Shown here in pieces: positions 1-7,637 of a stretch of DNA of 64,000 bases. The stretch is from NCBI GenBank assembly GCA_002368175.1, contig AP018172.1, forward strand, positions 1,734,001 through 1,798,000, read 5' to 3'. Both the position numbers and the translations under genes were made by a program. Source of the DNA: Calothrix sp. NIES-2098. Its GTDB lineage: Bacteria; Cyanobacteriota; Cyanobacteriia; Cyanobacteriales; Nostocaceae. The first letter of the stretch is position 1, and every line of letters begins with the position of its first letter. The notes under the pieces are model-generated. The model was not told where the DNA came from. It saw nothing but the letters and a program-made list of their open reading frames with translations, and did not search any database.

Positions 1-1065
1 TTACCCTGGCTAACAGTACAAGAAAACGTAGAACTAGGGCTAGAAGCACAAGGAGTCAGCTTAGAACTGCGACGACAACGCGCTCTTAAAGCTATTGACT
101 TAGTAGGTTTAGACGGTTTTGAAAGTGCCTATCCCAAAGAATTATCTGGTGGGATGAAACAGAGGGTAGGCTTTGCACGGGCATTTGTGATTGAACCGCA
201 AGTATTATTTATGGATGAGCCATTTAGTGCCTTAGATGTGCTAACGGCTGAGAACCTGCGGGGTGAAATTGACGACCTCTGGAATGCTGGCAGTTTCCCT
301 TCTAAAAGTATCTTAATTGTCACCCACAATATTGAGGAAGCAGTATTTTTAGCAGACAGGGTGATTATTTTAGGCGCAAATCCGGGACGGGTTCGCGGTG
401 AAGTCGCGATCGATTTACCTCGCCCTCACGATCGCACACACCCTCGTTTCAAAGCTTTAGTAGACTATATATATACTGTGATGACAAATCCAGAAGCTGA
501 AGTCACTGGAGAAGTCACAGTCGCCCAGTCCGATGCACCAAAAGAAAAAATTAAATCGCCCTACTCCCAGACACTACCTCATGCACGAGTTGGGGGAATC
601 AGTGGTCTTTTAGAATTAATTGTTGAACAGCCAGAAAGTAAGGAAGATATTTTTAAGTTAGCAGAGCGAATCCAACTGGCAGTAGATGACTTGTTGCCAA
701 TTCTAGATGCTGCGGTCTTGTTAGATTTTGCTGAGGTGACACAAGGTGATGTTCAACTGACTGACATTGGACGTGACTTTGCAACCACAACTATTCTCCG
801 AAGTAAAGACCTATTTCGGCAGCAAGTTCTGCAAAATGTACCGATGTTGGTCAGTATATTACAAACACTACGAGAGAAACGCATTGGGTCAATGCGGGCA
901 GATTTCTTTGTAGATTTACTGGATGAACATTTTCCTCACATAGAAGCCGAACGACAATTTGCTACCGCAGTTGATTGGGGTCGTTATGCAGAATTATTTG
1001 AGTATGACTCTAGAGAAGAACGGCTGTATTTACCAGAGCCAATGTTTGCAGAGAGCAGAGAATAG
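1..1065 (+). CDS. ABC transporter ATP-binding protein, nitrate/taurine (NitT/TauT) type with AAA-associated C-terminal domain, 5' truncated
   Basis: The frame is open from base 1, so the gene begins upstream of the window and the Walker A part is missing. Counting from the first codon, the ABC signature LSGGMKQR lies at about residues 48-55, Walker B VLFMDEP at 68-74 and the switch histidine (VTHN) at about 109. After the ATPase comes a roughly 150-residue region (about 190-340) of the winged-helix-like AAA-associated type, found on some NitT/TauT ATPases. Such ATPases power import of nitrate, sulfonates or similar anions with an inner-membrane permease and a lipid-anchored binding protein. 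The substrate cannot be told, because the partner genes would lie outside the window. Confidence 0.85.
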   Translation, partial: LPWLTVQENVELGLEAQGVSLELRRQRALKAIDLVGLDGFESAYPKELSGGMKQRVGFARAFVIEPQVLFMDEPFSALDVLTAENLRGEIDDLWNAGSFPSKSILIVTHNIEEAVFLADRVIILGANPGRVRGEVAIDLPRPHDRTHPRFKALVDYIYTVMTNPEAEVTGEVTVAQSDAPKEKIKSPYSQTLPHARVGGISGLLELIVEQPESKEDIFKLAERIQLAVDDLLPILDAAVLLDFAEVTQGDVQLTDIGRDFATTTILRSKDLFRQQVLQNVPMLVSILQTLREKRIGSMRADFFVDLLDEHFPHIEAERQFATAVDWGRYAELFEYDSREERLYLPEPMFAESRE

Positions 1066-1151
1066 TCCGGAGATGGGAAATATTCTTGACCCCTGATGAG
1101 GTTGCTTTAATAAATCGCTCGAAAAATATTTAATGTAGACTTTATATTAAT

Positions 1152-1526
1152 TTACAAAGTTTCTAAATAGCTTAAAAGGTCTGCCATTTCCTGAGCGCTA
1201 GGTTGGAACTTTGGCATGGGTGGGGTTTCTCCACTAATCACTTGATGTATTAAGCCATACCGAGACTTGTGCTTGGAAACTCCTTGCAAACTTGGGCCTA
1301 CTCGCCCATCTGCTTGCCAGCCATGACAACCAGCGCAATTAATTTGAAAGATAGCGTTTCCTTGCAATGGGTTTCCTGTGAGCGAGAGCACACTCTTGAC
1401 ATAGGGATCGGAAGCTTGAACCATTTGAACACCAAAAATGCCCAAAGGGATTGCTAGCAGTATGGCCAGAGCCAGCAAAGCGATCCGCTGAATAAGAGTT
1501 TCAGGTTTGGTAATCTGGTTATCCAA
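1152..1526 (-). CDS. cytM: Cytochrome c of the CytM type
   Basis: This 124-residue protein has one N-terminal hydrophobic segment (about 14-36) that could be a signal or membrane anchor, then one c-type haem site: CAGCH with C64, C67 and H68. M104 in TPPMPKF is the likely axial methionine. The stretch ADGRVGPSL followed by PPMPKFQP and a C-terminal DLLSYLE is what I recall for cyanobacterial CytM, a low-abundance cytochrome linked to thylakoid/respiratory electron flow. It is divergently arranged with petG, with about 200 bp between the two starts, which fits an electron-transport role. Assignment as CytM rather than another small c-type cytochrome is by recalled motif only. Confidence 0.75.
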   Translation of the reverse strand: MDNQITKPETLIQRIALLALAILLAIPLGIFGVQMVQASDPYVKSVLSLTGNPLQGNAIFQINCAGCHGWQADGRVGPSLQGVSKHKSRYGLIHQVISGETPPMPKFQPSAQEMADLLSYLETL

Positions 1527-1714
1527 AAGGTTTGTAGTTAAAGTTGTGCTAAAAGTTTTTCATTTCCTACACATAGCTTAAAAGTTCTTGATTCTGTCTG
1601 CAAGCGCAGAACATGATTTTCTTGTCGCTACTAACTCTCTAAAACGCTGACGGAGGCTGGATTCATCCTTAATTTGGTAAAATCAAAAACAGGAAACGAA
1701 TCTTTAATAATTGC

Positions 1715-1724
1715 AAAGAGGAGA
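1715..1724 (+). promoter_or_regulatory. Ribosome-binding site of petG
   Basis: A purine block AAGAGGAG just upstream of the GTG at 1731 is a good Shine-Dalgarno match. It supports that GTG as the start of the 37-codon petG. Confidence 0.6.
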
Positions 1725-1730
1725 TTTACA

Positions 1731-1844
1731 GTGGTTGAACCCCTGCTCTCAGGTATTGTGCTTGGTTTGATTGTGGTTACTCTATCTGGTCTGTTTTACG
1801 CTGCCTACAAGCAATATAAGCGCCCCAACCAGCTAGGAGGCTAA
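1731..1844 (+). CDS. petG: Cytochrome b6f complex subunit PetG (subunit V)
   Basis: A 37-codon gene with a GTG start. The translation begins VEPLLSGIVLGLIVVTL and ends YKQYKRPNQLGG, which is essentially the canonical PetG sequence: a single transmembrane helix with a basic stromal tail. PetG is a small subunit needed for assembly and stability of the cytochrome b6f complex in the thylakoid membrane. A ribosome site (AAGAGGAG) precedes the start and an 18-bp hairpin follows the stop. Its length equals the family norm of 37 residues. Confidence 0.95.
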   Translation: MVEPLLSGIVLGLIVVTLSGLFYAAYKQYKRPNQLGG

Positions 1845-1860
1845 AGAGGCAGAGGGGCAG

Positions 1861-1910
1861 GGGAGCAGGGAGAAGAGGAGAGAGCTTCCTCCCCTCTTCT
1901 CCCTGCTCCC
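1861..1910. terminator. Perfect 18-bp inverted repeat between petG and rsmD
   Basis: Arms at 1861-1878 (GGGAGCAGGGAGAAGAGG) and 1893-1910 are exact reverse complements around a 14-base loop. The element sits between two convergent genes, so it can act as a terminator in both directions. There is no clear T-run, so it may instead be one of the purine/pyrimidine-rich intergenic palindromes common in Nostocales. Confidence 0.6.
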
Positions 1911-1920
1911 TATACTCTCC

Positions 1921-2466
1921 TCATTCGACAATTCTGTAGAAAGTAAGAGCTGTGTTACCGTAAACTTTTTGGCGACAAATTTCCCAATGGGGAATTACTG
2001 GGGGTGTCCAATCTTGGGAACTATGTTCGGCTGCTAGTTCGCCCTCAAAATCTAAAAGCTGATATTGAGCGATCGCTTCTAAAACAGGCTGATACAATCC
2101 ACTAGCATAAGGCGGATCGAAATAAATTCTGTCAAATTGTTTGCCTGATAAGGTTTTTAACTGCTGGAGTACATCTTGGCGCAAGATTTTCCATTCTTGG
2201 TCAGCATGAGCTACTCGCTGCCAATTTTGTTGAATAATATTACAGGCGCGGCTCGATTGTTCAATACCTATTACTAAGCTGGCTCCTCTACACAAAGCCT
2301 CTGCTCCCATTGAACCAGTACCAGCGCACAAATCTAGCCAGCGACAACCTGGAATTTTTCCCTGCCAAATATTAAAGACTGCCTCACGTACGCGCGCACT
2401 AGTGGGTCTGGTGTCTTTACCAGGTATAGTTTTTAACTGACGATTGCCGTAAATTCTCAGACTCAT
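1921..2466 (-). CDS. rsmD: 16S rRNA (guanine(966)-N(2))-methyltransferase RsmD
   Basis: A 181-residue class I methyltransferase. The SAM-binding motif LDLCAGTGSMGAE is at residues 44-56 and the catalytic DPPY of N-methyltransferases is at 117-120. The N-terminus (RIYGNRQLKTIPG, then TSARVREAVFNIW) is typical of RsmD, which methylates G966 of 16S rRNA in the small ribosomal subunit. Length is normal for the family. It is followed by convergent petG; hisH lies about 140 bp upstream on the same strand. Confidence 0.9.
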   Translation of the reverse strand: MSLRIYGNRQLKTIPGKDTRPTSARVREAVFNIWQGKIPGCRWLDLCAGTGSMGAEALCRGASLVIGIEQSSRACNIIQQNWQRVAHADQEWKILRQDVLQQLKTLSGKQFDRIYFDPPYASGLYQPVLEAIAQYQLLDFEGELAAEHSSQDWTPPVIPHWEICRQKVYGNTALTFYRIVE

Positions 2467-2524
2467 TGCTTATTAGTCACTGGTTATTGGTCAAGGGTCA
2501 TTGTTATTTAGTCATTAGTTTAGG

Positions 2525-2587
2525 GCAAATGACAAAAGACAAAGGACAAATGACAAAGAACAAATGACAAAGAACAAATGACAAATC
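2525..2587. repeat. Heptanucleotide tandem repeat (STRR type)
   Basis: Nine consecutive 7-bp units of the form (A/G)CAAANN: ACAAATG alternates with ACAAAAG, ACAAAGG and ACAAAGA between rsmD and hisH. Tandem heptamers of this sort are a known feature of heterocystous cyanobacterial genomes. The bases before it (2468-2520) contain looser related repeats (GTCATTAGT-like). Confidence 0.85.
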
Positions 2588-2604
2588 CAGAAATTTAAAT
2601 TCAG

Positions 2605-3240
2605 TTAGGCGGCAACTTTCTCCCGTACTTGAGCAACAAAATTAGACAAGATTTGCAATCCGATATTCGATGATTTTTCGGGGTGAAATTGAACCGCCAT
2701 CAGGTTTTCACGAGCGATCGCAGCTGTAACAGTTTGAGTACCGTGGGTGACAGTTGCAGCCCGAATTTGCGGGTCTGCTGGTTCCACATAGTAAGAATGG
2801 ACAAAATACACCCAAGGCTGAGAAGGTAGATGCTCCCACATAATACTTTTTGGTTGAGTTATTTCCAGTTGATTCCAACCCATGTGAGGAATAGTGATAT
2901 TTGGTTCGGGAACGAACCGTTTAACTTTTCCCTTTACAATTCCTAATCCTGGTTGCGTACCTTCGGCACTTGATTCAAACAGAATTTGCAATCCTAAGCA
3001 GATACCTAAGAATGGTTTACCGGATGCGATAGTATCTTTAATCGGTTGTTCTAAACCACGCTCTCGCAGGTGTTGCACAGCTGGATCAAAAGCTCCGACT
3101 CCGGGCAAAACTACTGCATCTGCTTTTTCTATTTCCTTGAAAGAATGAGTGATTTTTGGAGTTGCTCCAGCTTTTTCCAACCCTTTACAAACTGAATGCA
3201 AATTTCCCATATCGTAGTCTATGACCGCAATAACTGGCAT
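2605..3240 (-). CDS. hisH: Imidazole glycerol phosphate synthase glutamine amidotransferase subunit HisH
   Basis: A 211-residue class I glutamine amidotransferase. The oxyanion loop PGVGAFD is at 46-52, the nucleophile elbow GICLGLQ carries C81, and the catalytic partners are H186 and E188 in QFHPEKSS. HisH supplies ammonia from glutamine to HisF for ring closure in histidine biosynthesis. The cytosolic protein starts MPVIAVIDYDMGNLHS, a standard HisH N-terminus. hisF is not in the window, as is usual for cyanobacteria, whose his genes are scattered. Confidence 0.95.
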   Translation of the reverse strand: MPVIAVIDYDMGNLHSVCKGLEKAGATPKITHSFKEIEKADAVVLPGVGAFDPAVQHLRERGLEQPIKDTIASGKPFLGICLGLQILFESSAEGTQPGLGIVKGKVKRFVPEPNITIPHMGWNQLEITQPKSIMWEHLPSQPWVYFVHSYYVEPADPQIRAATVTHGTQTVTAAIARENLMAVQFHPEKSSNIGLQILSNFVAQVREKVAA

Positions 3241-3298
3241 TGACCTGCTCCTTGTAAATTTATTATGGAGGGTTTTTCTATTTTAAATAATATTTCCT

Positions 3299-3811
3299 AT
3301 GAAGAAAAGGTTTCTATTAACTTCTTTTGACACTTGGCTCATAGATCAACAGTCAAATTCTTCTGACGATCTATTACTAGAAGTAGCCAAACTTGACACG
3401 CTACCTCATCATTTGACTTTTTTGCGTCAATTACCTGTGGATGTACAGCTTGCTAGTGATTGTGTCATCAAAAAAATCAACGAACTCCAACCGGATTGCA
3501 TCATTTGTTGTGGTATGGCTGCTAGCCGGATGCAATTAACAGTGGAAGTATGTGCTAGTTGTGCAGAAAGTGTTTTGCAAACAGAAGTGGATTTAGAGCA
3601 ATTAGTTTTTGGAGCAACGGCAATTGAGATTAGCCACGACTGCGGTAAATTTGTTTGCGAGGGTCTTTATTATTCAGTATTAGATTACCTGCGCCAATAC
3701 CATCTAAAAGCGGATTGCATATTTGTCCACGTTCCAGTTTTAAATCAAGAAAATCTCCTCAGCATTGTGGCAGATTTCGTATTAATTATTAACAAACTGG
3801 CACTTTCATAA
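3299..3811 (+). CDS. Peptidase C15 (pyroglutamyl peptidase)-like protein, divergent
   Basis: A 170-residue protein, shorter than the roughly 200-215 residues of typical Pcp. It keeps the order of the C15 triad: GMAA..LTVEVCA (72-85, candidate E83), ISHDCGKFVCEGLYYS (111-126, candidate nucleophile C120) and FVHVPVL (142-148, candidate H144). Around the glutamate the usual E-[KR]-x-A-x-N has become E-V-C-A-S-C, so substrate choice may have changed. C15 enzymes remove N-terminal pyroglutamate. It is divergent from hisH (58 bp) and 19 bp before a DUF3370 gene, so the last two may be co-transcribed. The assignment rests on motif positions only. Confidence 0.6.
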   Translation: MKKRFLLTSFDTWLIDQQSNSSDDLLLEVAKLDTLPHHLTFLRQLPVDVQLASDCVIKKINELQPDCIICCGMAASRMQLTVEVCASCAESVLQTEVDLEQLVFGATAIEISHDCGKFVCEGLYYSVLDYLRQYHLKADCIFVHVPVLNQENLLSIVADFVLIINKLALS

Positions 3812-3830
3812 AATTGTCGGCGTCTGTAAG

Positions 3831-5216
3831 GTGGAGAAAAAATTGAAATCTATGTTGCCATTGTTACTAAGTTTGACCCTTGCCCAATCAACTCTTCCCA
3901 CGCCACAAGCTGAAGAAGTAGTGCAACCGCAAATTGTGCGTCCTTTACCAGGAAAGCTCAATGCAGTACCAGTGTTTAATAGCAATAGTCCAGAATTAGT
4001 ATTAAAAGAAGGAATTTTACTTTCTACTTTTCCTCCCGATGGTAAAAAAGTACCAACGGCTCACCTAAATTTTCCCTTTCGGGGATTATTTGATATTTTT
4101 GCTCACCACATTGCCAGAGCAGAACCACCAGAGAATTTACGGTCTTTATACTTAGGTATTATTTTGCATAATCCTGGTTCGACACCTGTGACGGTAAATG
4201 TGTTACAAGCAGCAAGTTACTTGAGTCAACCAGATGCACCTTTCATTCCCTTACCGTCTTTTACTGCAAATACCTTAGGTACAGTTTTTTCAGGCCCAGG
4301 CGATCGCGTCACCAGCGATGTACTTAGAGGAAAGCGACAAGACATTTTTCCCGCCCAAATTGTCATTCCCCCAAGACAAAGTCAGATGTTACTCAATCAG
4401 CCTATTCCTGTGCAGGGACTCACCCCACCTTTAAATGGTCGGTCTACGTTGATGCGGCTACGCAGTAATGGTACAGTCTATGCAGCTAGCCTCGCCATGT
4501 TTGCACAGACCAGTCCTGATGGTAGCGATCGCCCGCCGACTTTAGAGGAGTGGCAAAATTTACTTAATAATAGCGATGTAGCTGGCCCAAGAGATAAAAC
4601 CCCTACTCCTTTAGAAGATACTGGCAAACCCCGCATTTATGGACGGGTAGCAGGGGTAGCTAGCGGTTCTCAGTGGCGAGCCTTGTTAGTTGATAATCCG
4701 AAAGCTAAATATCTCACAATTCCCCAGCCAGGACAAGCCTTTTCCTACGCTTTGAGTACGTTGCATGGTGGAACTTTGGGAACTGGTCAAATTCAGAGTG
4801 CAAAGATGCTAGTGCGCTATCCTGATACTGCATACCTAGCTCATGGCAACTATGGCATTCAATACAGCTTGAAATTGCCACTATATAATAATACTCAAAG
4901 TTTGCAAACTGTCAGCGTAGCAATTCAAACACCACTCAAAGAAGACCAATTAGTAAAACCAGGGCTACGCTTTTTGAGTACGCCATCTAATCAAGTCTTT
5001 TTCCGGGGTACAGTGCGAGTTCGTTACAACGATGACCAAGGTAAGCCTCAAACCCAGTTTGTCCACCTGGTACAAAAGAGAGGTCAACCAGGAGAACCCT
5101 TAACTTTATTAAATATGCCAGCAGGCGATCGCAGATTGGTAGAAGTAGATTTAATCTATCCACCCGATGCTACGCCGCCGCAAGTATTAACAGTTACAAC
5201 CCAGGCGAAAAGTTAG
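3831..5216 (+). CDS. DUF3370 family secreted protein
   Basis: A 461-residue protein with a basic N-terminus (KKLK) and a hydrophobic stretch to about residue 20, consistent with export. The body contains motifs I recall from the cyanobacteria-restricted DUF3370 family (LPGKLNAVPVFNSN, LYLGIILHNPG, RIYGRVAGVASGSQW). No catalytic motif was recognised. The function is unknown; it is probably periplasmic or outer-layer. The start is GTG at 3831. An in-frame ATG at 3852 would remove the basic residues in front of the hydrophobic core, so the GTG is preferred. It follows the C15-like gene by 19 bp. Confidence 0.75.
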   Translation: MEKKLKSMLPLLLSLTLAQSTLPTPQAEEVVQPQIVRPLPGKLNAVPVFNSNSPELVLKEGILLSTFPPDGKKVPTAHLNFPFRGLFDIFAHHIARAEPPENLRSLYLGIILHNPGSTPVTVNVLQAASYLSQPDAPFIPLPSFTANTLGTVFSGPGDRVTSDVLRGKRQDIFPAQIVIPPRQSQMLLNQPIPVQGLTPPLNGRSTLMRLRSNGTVYAASLAMFAQTSPDGSDRPPTLEEWQNLLNNSDVAGPRDKTPTPLEDTGKPRIYGRVAGVASGSQWRALLVDNPKAKYLTIPQPGQAFSYALSTLHGGTLGTGQIQSAKMLVRYPDTAYLAHGNYGIQYSLKLPLYNNTQSLQTVSVAIQTPLKEDQLVKPGLRFLSTPSNQVFFRGTVRVRYNDDQGKPQTQFVHLVQKRGQPGEPLTLLNMPAGDRRLVEVDLIYPPDATPPQVLTVTTQAKS

Positions 5217-5229
5217 TAGTGAAGGTAGA

Positions 5230-5315
5230 GGGAGTGTGGGGAGTGTGGGGAGTGTGGGGAGTGTGGGGAGTGTGGGGAGTGTGGGGAGTGTGGGGAGTGT
5301 GGGGAGTGTGGGGAG
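5230..5315. repeat. 9-bp minisatellite, nine exact copies
   Basis: Unit GGGAGTGTG repeats nine times without a mismatch (starts at 5230, 5239 and so on to 5302), followed by a partial GGGAG. It lies 14 bp past the stop of the DUF3370 gene and before the convergent SH3-type gene. Exact identity suggests recent slippage expansion, so copy number probably varies between strains. Confidence 0.95.
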
Positions 5316-5379
5316 AAACGAACCACACTTAGCTTTCCCCCATCTTTCCACATTCCTTGTTTGCCCCATGCCCCATTTT

Positions 5380-5973
5380 CTATTTGGGTCGATATTCACT
5401 ACCGTCAGCACGGAAACCTTTCTGCTGCAAAACTACCTTATTTTCATGAATAATTGTCAGTTCAGTGTCAGCACCTGGAATGAATCTGACTTGGTAAGTA
5501 TATCCATCTTTGGAAGCTATATAGGTTGTCCAAAGTTGATTAGTTTCAGTTTTAGGTAATTTTGCTGCTGGGGCGCGATTGGTTACTTCAGTTTTGTTAT
5601 CGTATACATTTATATATGCTTGACTTTTACCATAAACTCTCACTGTTTTTGTATCAGTCACGAAATACACCAGCGTATCTGCTTCAGAAGGATTTTGATC
5701 GGGCGTAGGCTTGCTAGGAACTATTGAAATTACATCTTCGCGTACCCAGCCAACATCTTTCGCTTGTGTACCAAATTGCACTTTATACCAAGTACGAGTA
5801 TCTCCTGAAGGCTTTTGTTTGTCGATAATTTTGACGCGATCGCCTGATTTTCCTTGGCGAACAATATTACCTTCCTTGACTGCTGGAGTCGAACGAATAT
5901 TAACCACGTTTGTGTTAGAAGAATTAGTCTTCAAAACGCCTTCGCTGGGGAGAATTTGGTTGGTATTAGTCAT
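5380..5973 (-). CDS. SH3-like domain protein of unknown role
   Basis: A 197-residue protein. Residues about 18-85 resemble a bacterial SH3 (SH3_3) domain: VVNIRSTPAV, GDRVKIIDKQ, WYKVQFG and VGWVREDVI appear in the usual order. The second half (about 100-197) is beta-rich, ending KVVLQQKGFRADGSEYRPK, and was not recognised. No signal peptide or membrane helix is visible. Bacterial SH3 domains usually bind cell wall or mediate protein contacts. The gene is convergent with DUF3370 and downstream of nothing obvious. Function is unknown. Confidence 0.65.
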   Translation of the reverse strand: MTNTNQILPSEGVLKTNSSNTNVVNIRSTPAVKEGNIVRQGKSGDRVKIIDKQKPSGDTRTWYKVQFGTQAKDVGWVREDVISIVPSKPTPDQNPSEADTLVYFVTDTKTVRVYGKSQAYINVYDNKTEVTNRAPAAKLPKTETNQLWTTYIASKDGYTYQVRFIPGADTELTIIHENKVVLQQKGFRADGSEYRPK

Positions 5974-6159
5974 ATAGTGATGCAGCCAAATTTGATGGTT
6001 TTGACAATGGACGCCTCAAATGATACATCTGGGTTTCCAGATTGGCAAAAAATATACTTGAATTTCTTAAGAATGTATACAGTTTTGCGCAGGCGCTTCT
6101 TTGGGAATGACAAATGACAGCCCTGGCCATTTATTTTTAAATGTGCCAACCGACTAACA

Positions 6160-7485
6160 TTATTTAAAACCCTTAGCTGGTTTTTTCTGCCCCTTACTTT
6201 GAGGCTTAGATTTATGAACTTCTGCTACAGCTGCTTGAAATAAGTTGTGCAAATGTAGAGGAACGCTAGCAATTTCGGGTAAATCTGGCTCTAGGGGTTT
6301 GTGAAATTCTTCCAAAAGTGTGTCTAAATCTCTGTTTAGCTGAAAATCGGGACGTTCCAGAACTGTTTGCAACACATTTTCTAATGTATTGGGATATTCT
6401 TGAGCTAACCGATACCAAATAAACGCATTAATACTTTTGTCTTCAAGATAATAGCGAATTAGTTTTTGCGCACCTTCAATATTTTGCCAATCTGCTGTTG
6501 ATAAAATAGTTTTTACTTTACTATATGTCGGTAAAAACATTTGCCCCCAACGCGGATGAGAAATTGCTGTCACCTGTTCTGCTTTCTTCAGTTCGGCAGG
6601 TAAATCAACCTTTGGCATTACCATTTTACTACTGCCATTATTGTTGAATATTTGGGAGGCTACCTTGGCGTCAGCACCCATTTCTTCTACTGCTGCTTTG
6701 ATTTCCTCTTCACCAATCTCTGCTTCTTGCGCCATCTCTGCTATCGATTTAGAAGTATCTATACCTGTAGCTGCTAAGTATTTTTCTGTGACTATTTCTT
6801 GAAATTCCCCTATTTTTTTATTTAGTTGATAGCCTGGTAATGTAATTTCATCTGCACCGAAAAATTCTACAAACTGCTCGTGATATTGGGTAACAGAATT
6901 CCAAGCTTCTTCTAGTAAATCTGGCGCGTCACTGTAAAGATTATTTTTATAAGTTTCTTTAAAATTACCAATAGCTACAGCAAGTTTAGGTTTGCCTAAT
7001 TTACCCATAATTGTAAAATTACTGAAGAATGTCCAGTAAATATCGGTGACAGGAGAAATGCGAGTTAGTAAAATTTCGCCTTCTTTTAACCGAGATAATT
7101 CTTGTAGTGTTTTGGGATTATTTGGTTTAACAATGTAATATTTATCTGTTAGCCAATTTCTTAACTCAAAGCCATCGGGTAAGATTTTAGCGATCGCAAA
7201 TAAGCCCATAAAGCTACGATGCCAACTGCTAATTAAATTGCGATCGCTCTGGGGTAAATCGGGATGACTCTCGATAAATAATTCGAGTGGGGATTTATCG
7301 CCTACTTTTCCTTCAATAACAAAGCTATCGATAACTAAGTCTTGCTGTGTACTGTTACCATTACCAGTGCGTAACTTTCCGGCTGCGTAGGATTCTAGCG
7401 CTTGGGCTATATCGCCTTCTGCGTCCAAAACAAAATCTACTACTTCTTGTTTGAGTGCGTGCGATCGCTCTAATATTGCATCCAC
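6160..7485 (-). CDS. Conserved hypothetical protein, 441 aa
   Basis: No family was recognised with certainty. The protein is acidic and soluble with no signal or membrane helices. Residues about 1-50 look helical; about 60-220 form a mixed globular region (SWHRSFMGLFAIAKILPDGFELRNWL); about 225-275 are helical and acidic (EEEIKAAVEEMG); the rest is helical and ends with a lysine-rich tail (SKPQSKGQKKPAKGFK) that could touch nucleic acid. The ATP-grasp ligase gene lies 150 bp upstream on the same strand, so the two may share a transcript. Codon usage looks like its neighbours. Confidence 0.7.
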   Translation of the reverse strand: MDAILERSHALKQEVVDFVLDAEGDIAQALESYAAGKLRTGNGNSTQQDLVIDSFVIEGKVGDKSPLELFIESHPDLPQSDRNLISSWHRSFMGLFAIAKILPDGFELRNWLTDKYYIVKPNNPKTLQELSRLKEGEILLTRISPVTDIYWTFFSNFTIMGKLGKPKLAVAIGNFKETYKNNLYSDAPDLLEEAWNSVTQYHEQFVEFFGADEITLPGYQLNKKIGEFQEIVTEKYLAATGIDTSKSIAEMAQEAEIGEEEIKAAVEEMGADAKVASQIFNNNGSSKMVMPKVDLPAELKKAEQVTAISHPRWGQMFLPTYSKVKTILSTADWQNIEGAQKLIRYYLEDKSINAFIWYRLAQEYPNTLENVLQTVLERPDFQLNRDLDTLLEEFHKPLEPDLPEIASVPLHLHNLFQAAVAEVHKSKPQSKGQKKPAKGFK

Positions 7486-7637
7486 AAGTTTATCTCTCTA
7501 ACCAACAGAGGTAGATTATAGCGTTTGAGGCTATGAGCGCATCTAGCAATAGCTAGATTTATTGCGATCGCATTAGTTATGAGAGATTGTAGATCCCCTC
7601 TTCAAGAAGTTGGGGATCTGACCGCCGCTAACCATCA

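Noticed and set aside
5187..5559. ORFs of 74 and 107 residues with (TLP)n or (GSV)n repeats
   Set aside because: They are created by the 9-bp minisatellite, whose unit is divisible by three and so stays open in every frame free of stops.
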